Shown here one piece after another: positions 61,179 through 64,000 of a stretch of DNA of 64,000 bases; position 1 is the first letter of the stretch; each line of letters opens with the position of its first letter. The stretch is from positions 2,182,501 through 2,246,500 of the forward strand of contig NZ_CP036266.1 of NCBI RefSeq assembly GCF_007744075.1. The letters are read 5' to 3'. Below the pieces are notes generated by a model. It did no database searches, was not told the DNA's origin, and worked only from the letters and a program-made list of their open reading frames with translations. The position numbers and the translations under genes were made by a program. This DNA comes from Gimesia chilikensis (GTDB lineage Bacteria > Planctomycetota > Planctomycetia > Planctomycetales > Planctomycetaceae).

Positions 61179-62555
61179 ATGACAAACAGTGTAGTCTGTA
61201 AATTTGGTGGAAGTTCCGTAGCGAACGCTACTCAAATCGAAAAAGTCCGTCGCATTGTCGCCGACAATCCCCAGCGACGGTTTGTGGTGGTCTCGGCTCC
61301 GGGGCGAGTCCAGAAAAACGAAGAAAAGATCACCGATCATCTGCTCAATATCGCGACCCGGGGGCAGCACTTTCGCGACTCCCGCAAGTCGATCTCCGCA
61401 ACCGAGAGCAAACAGGCGGTCATCGATCGCTTCAGCGGCATCATCTCCGACCTGGAGATCGAAGGCAACGACCTGATCGAGTCGCTGAAAACCGATCTGG
61501 AGCCGAACCTGGATGGCGATAAACGGATCGCGTTCCTTGCTTCGCGGGGCGAGCACTACAATGCCAGGATCATCGCGCGGTATTTCCAAAGAAAAGGTAT
61601 GGAAGCCCGGGCCTGTCTGCCTGAAGAGTTCGGCTTCCTGGTGACCGACAGTTATCTCGATGCGAAGGTGGAAGAACCTGCCTACGAAAACATCGCCGTC
61701 CTCGATCAGGAAGAGACCGACATGGTCACTGTCATTCCCGGGTTTTACGGGGTGACTGAAGCAGGAGAGATCGCCGTCTTCTCCCGAGGCGGTTCCGATC
61801 TGACCGGAGGCGAAATTGCCTACGCGATCGATGGCGACAAGTACGAGAACTGGACCGACGTGAGTGGCGTGCTCGAGTCTGACCCTCGCATCATCTCTGC
61901 CGCCCGGGCGATTCCCCGTCTGACGTTCAAAGAGATCCGTCTGCTCTCCTCCAAGGGAGTGAATGTCTTTCATCTCGACGCGATGCTCAACTGCCGCAAA
62001 CGCAAAATCCCGATTCATGTCCGCAATACAAATCACCCCGAAGCCGCCGGTACGCAGATTCTCAACGAGCGCGTACCGGAAGAGGGCGTGGTCGGCATCG
62101 CCCGGCTGGACAACATGGCCTACATCTACCTGGAGAAGGACATGCTCTGCGAAGAGGTCGGCTTCACCGCGACCTTGTTGAAAATCTTCCAGAGTTACGG
62201 GATCAACACCTACCATTATCCGACCGATAAAGACGACATCGCCGTTCTGGTCAAACAGGACGACCTCAAAGGGAGCATCAACGACTTGCGGCGGGCCATT
62301 GAAAAACAGCTCAAGCCCGATTTTATGGATGTGGTCTACAATCTGTCAGTCATCACACCGGTCGGCCTGGGGCTCAAACGCAACTCCTATCCGCTGGTCG
62401 ATGCGATCAACGCACTGGGTGAGCACCATATCCCGATCGAAATGATCGATCAGAGTCCTTCACAGATCTGTTTCCATATCGGCGTCAGCCAGGCCGTCGC
62501 CGATGATGCCTTGAATATTCTATATCGGGTCCTGATTAACGACACCCGTGCTTGA
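61179..62555 (+). CDS. lysC: Aspartate kinase
   Basis: A 458-residue enzyme phosphorylating aspartate, the first step toward lysine, threonine and methionine. The catalytic start is VCKFGGSSVANATQI; FSRGGSDLTGGEIA binds substrate and nucleotide. The region from about 310 to the end is a pair of ACT domains for feedback control. It is monofunctional, with no homoserine dehydrogenase fused. The other pathway gene here, thrC, lies 25 kb away, so there is no operon with it. Confidence 0.93.
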   Translation: MTNSVVCKFGGSSVANATQIEKVRRIVADNPQRRFVVVSAPGRVQKNEEKITDHLLNIATRGQHFRDSRKSISATESKQAVIDRFSGIISDLEIEGNDLIESLKTDLEPNLDGDKRIAFLASRGEHYNARIIARYFQRKGMEARACLPEEFGFLVTDSYLDAKVEEPAYENIAVLDQEETDMVTVIPGFYGVTEAGEIAVFSRGGSDLTGGEIAYAIDGDKYENWTDVSGVLESDPRIISAARAIPRLTFKEIRLLSSKGVNVFHLDAMLNCRKRKIPIHVRNTNHPEAAGTQILNERVPEEGVVGIARLDNMAYIYLEKDMLCEEVGFTATLLKIFQSYGINTYHYPTDKDDIAVLVKQDDLKGSINDLRRAIEKQLKPDFMDVVYNLSVITPVGLGLKRNSYPLVDAINALGEHHIPIEMIDQSPSQICFHIGVSQAVADDALNILYRVLINDTRA

Positions 62556-62572
62556 GGCCGGTCATGCCTGCT

Positions 62573-63337
62573 TCAGTATCCGGGAGGGAACTGTCCCTCA
62601 AGGGCTTCCGCCACCAGTTCATTCAGCACCTGATCGTTAAACTCGTAGCGCACACGGCCTGCAAAGGCCCGCGCTTCGGGACTGTGATCGTTGTGAATTA
62701 ACAGAGCAATCAGGACAGCGAATTGCTGGCACATTCCCAGACTGAGCACGCCATGATTCCGAAAATCGAATCGTGATTTCTGATTAAGCTTCTGTGGCAG
62801 ATTCGTATGAGAAGGCTGCTTCCGCATAATATCCCAAGACATCAGCTGGATTTCCAGAGTATGTTCAGGATCAATATATTTCCCGCACACCTGATATTCA
62901 CCCGCGCGAATCAACGGTGACTCGGCATAGATATAACACTTTCGCGCCAGTTCAGGGCGGTGTTTATCCAGCCAGAGAAACAGTTCCACTGATAACTGCG
63001 CTTCGTCTAGCTTTCGATTGATGCGTTCGAAATCGGAAAATGAGTGAGTGACATTGTTGCCGTTCAGCAGATTGTCTTTCGCCTGATCGCGAAATTCCTT
63101 GAGCTTTTGCAGGGCAGGGGGATAAACGTTCGCCAGTTCCCGCCAGTCAGTTAGTGCAAATGATGGACGTACCGCATTGCACAGTTCATTCTGATGGAAC
63201 CAGACATGCTTGGCCAGTGCTGCCGCATAGCGACCGGCACGTCGGTCTGCCTGGGCTTCCCTGAGAACATCCCGCGACGACCAATCGTCGGGAGGCTGCC
63301 AGTTCTCGAAATCATCATCTGCGGAAGCGTCGGTCAT
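62573..63337 (-). CDS. Hypothetical protein
   Basis: A 254-residue soluble protein that I do not recognise. The N-terminus is acidic (TDASADDDFENWQPPDDW), followed by a helical region that could hold a tetratricopeptide-like unit (REAQADRRAGRYAAALAKHVWF). There is no signal peptide or membrane segment. GAGGAA lies about eight bases before ATG 63337; the GTG two codons upstream is too close to it. It converges on lysC with a 17-base gap. Confidence 0.7.
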   Translation of the reverse strand: MTDASADDDFENWQPPDDWSSRDVLREAQADRRAGRYAAALAKHVWFHQNELCNAVRPSFALTDWRELANVYPPALQKLKEFRDQAKDNLLNGNNVTHSFSDFERINRKLDEAQLSVELFLWLDKHRPELARKCYIYAESPLIRAGEYQVCGKYIDPEHTLEIQLMSWDIMRKQPSHTNLPQKLNQKSRFDFRNHGVLSLGMCQQFAVLIALLIHNDHSPEARAFAGRVRYEFNDQVLNELVAEALEGQFPPGY

Positions 63338-63643
63338 GATCACGTTCCTCGCATTGCAGGTCAGGGTTCAACCTGGATCAGCTTACCATAAATGGACTGA
63401 AATGTAATCCACCGGATATCCCCGAAGGCAATTCGGGGTTTTCCAGGGCGACAGGAAACTGTCAGGGCAGACAGATAAATCAGCAAGTCAAATCCAACCC
63501 TTTAGAAGTAGAGAGGCCATATGTTGGCCTGCCTGATGAGTAATGAAACAGTTTTTCGTTACTGGAATCTTTGTTTATGTTACACTTACAGCCAAGCCAT
63601 AGTGACCTTTCTCTGTCCACTTCGATAATTCAAGAGTCAGAAC
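63338..63643. other. Divergent intergenic region
   Basis: 306 bases between the hypothetical gene and the secreted protein gene. It includes a small GACAG-gaaa-CTGTC stem near 63450 and an AT-rich part at 63540-63590 likely to hold the rightward promoter. No gene or RNA is seen. Confidence 0.4.
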
Positions 63644-64000
63644 ATGATCTTCTCACGAAATCTAATTCTTTTAACCTTCATGTTTGTATTACTTGCAGCG
63701 CCTGCAATCGAGTCGAGTGAGCAGAAGGAGAATGCACAGAAGGACAAGCCCTTTAGTATCCCGGAAAAAATTAAAAAGAAACAGGTTGGTAAGTGGGAAG
63801 CTTCGAAAGCCATGTTACTTCGGTCTGGTAAGCAGCTGGCGGTTGTTATCAATGCGAAAAGAACGAATTACGAATTAAGTGATGGTTCAGAAAAAATTAC
63901 GACACCAGTGACAGTATTCTCCGATTCAGAATCAGGGAGTATCTGGGCGGGACGTGAACAGGTTGGATACCTGGAAACTGATAATAAAATTCTGGGTTTT
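63644..64000 (+). CDS. Secreted protein of unknown function, cut by window end
   Basis: The first 119 codons of an open frame that runs off the window. It starts MIFSRNLILLTFMFVLLAAPA, a clear signal peptide cleaved near residue 21-24. A charged, Lys/Glu-rich segment follows, then a beta-rich part (KQLAVVINAKRTNYELSDG, VTVFSDSESG). I do not recognise it; a small beta domain repeated further on is possible. Confidence 0.65.
   Translation, partial: MIFSRNLILLTFMFVLLAAPAIESSEQKENAQKDKPFSIPEKIKKKQVGKWEASKAMLLRSGKQLAVVINAKRTNYELSDGSEKITTPVTVFSDSESGSIWAGREQVGYLETDNKILGF

Noticed and set aside
61059..62216. 385-codon open frame on the minus strand
   Set aside because: It lies antisense to aspartate kinase, whose family motifs are complete; the antisense product is His/Asp/Val-rich with no domain, as expected for a shadow frame in codon-biased DNA.
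63684..63878. 64-codon basic frame near the window end
   Set aside because: It is out of frame with, and inside, the secreted protein gene starting at 63644, which has a signal peptide and stays open to the window end.

Overview
The window reads as the chromosome of a planctomycete, most likely Gimesia or a close relative. The signs are a DUF1559 protein with a prepilin-type N-terminus, a small carboxypeptidase-regulatory-like lipoprotein, a secreted sulfatase, a secreted cysteine hydrolase, many unorthodox signalling proteins and moderate GC. I see no rRNA, tRNA, CRISPR array, insertion sequence or phage gene. The species assignment is inference from gene content.

Layout. 0.2-6.4 kb: DUF1559 pseudopilin-like gene, lipoprotein, CDP-alcohol phosphatidyltransferase, zinc-ribbon protein, then a plus-strand set of cysteine hydrolase, sodium/solute symporter and creatininase-family amidohydrolase. 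6.5-25.6 kb: a large surface-glycan locus. Its minus-strand arm has a GT-B glycosyltransferase, a polysaccharide deacetylase and a formyltransferase. Its plus-strand arm has asparagine synthase, an initiating sugar-phosphate transferase, an O-antigen ligase/polymerase, a complete legionaminic-acid-type nonulosonate pathway (legF, legC, NeuD/LegH type, legI, legG, ptmE, legB), a MurJ/Wzx-type flippase, an HpcH/HpaI aldolase, UDP-glucuronate decarboxylase and a UDP-glucuronate 4-epimerase-like enzyme. 25.7-26.9 kb: purine nucleoside phosphorylase and a strongly acidic low-complexity protein.

27.4-31.3 kb: an arsenosugar cluster, with arsM and arsS on the minus strand and two dedicated glycosyltransferase-family genes (TIGR04283 and TIGR04282 types) diverging on the plus strand. 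31.3-37.8 kb: TauE/SafE exporter, MFS transporter, D-2-hydroxyacid dehydrogenase, threonine synthase and a second MFS transporter, all minus strand. 38-45.3 kb: housekeeping and miscellaneous genes (tilS, rny, PaiB-like flavoprotein, cupin, VOC protein, sulfatase).

45.3-53.1 kb: a MerR-type regulator with a degenerate cobalamin-binding domain diverges from a sigma-70 family factor. The sigma gene is followed by a tightly overlapping operon of a DCC thiol-disulfide protein, an FAD amine-oxidase-like protein, DUF1365, a cyclopropane-fatty-acid synthase, DUF1295 and a second CFA-synthase-like methyltransferase. This looks like a regulated membrane-lipid modification module of the kind tied to light or singlet-oxygen stress elsewhere.

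53.1-57.3 kb: a 1377-residue hybrid histidine kinase. Its membrane domain keeps all seven residues of the plant ETR1 copper/ethylene site in the same spacing. 57.5-60.8 kb: three unrecognised or DUF-level membrane proteins. 61.2-64 kb: aspartate kinase, a hypothetical protein and a secreted protein cut by the window edge.

The strongest leads are the ethylene-receptor-like kinase, the sigma/MerR lipid-modification operon, the complete nonulosonate pathway inside a Wzx/Wzy-like locus, and the arsenosugar cluster.
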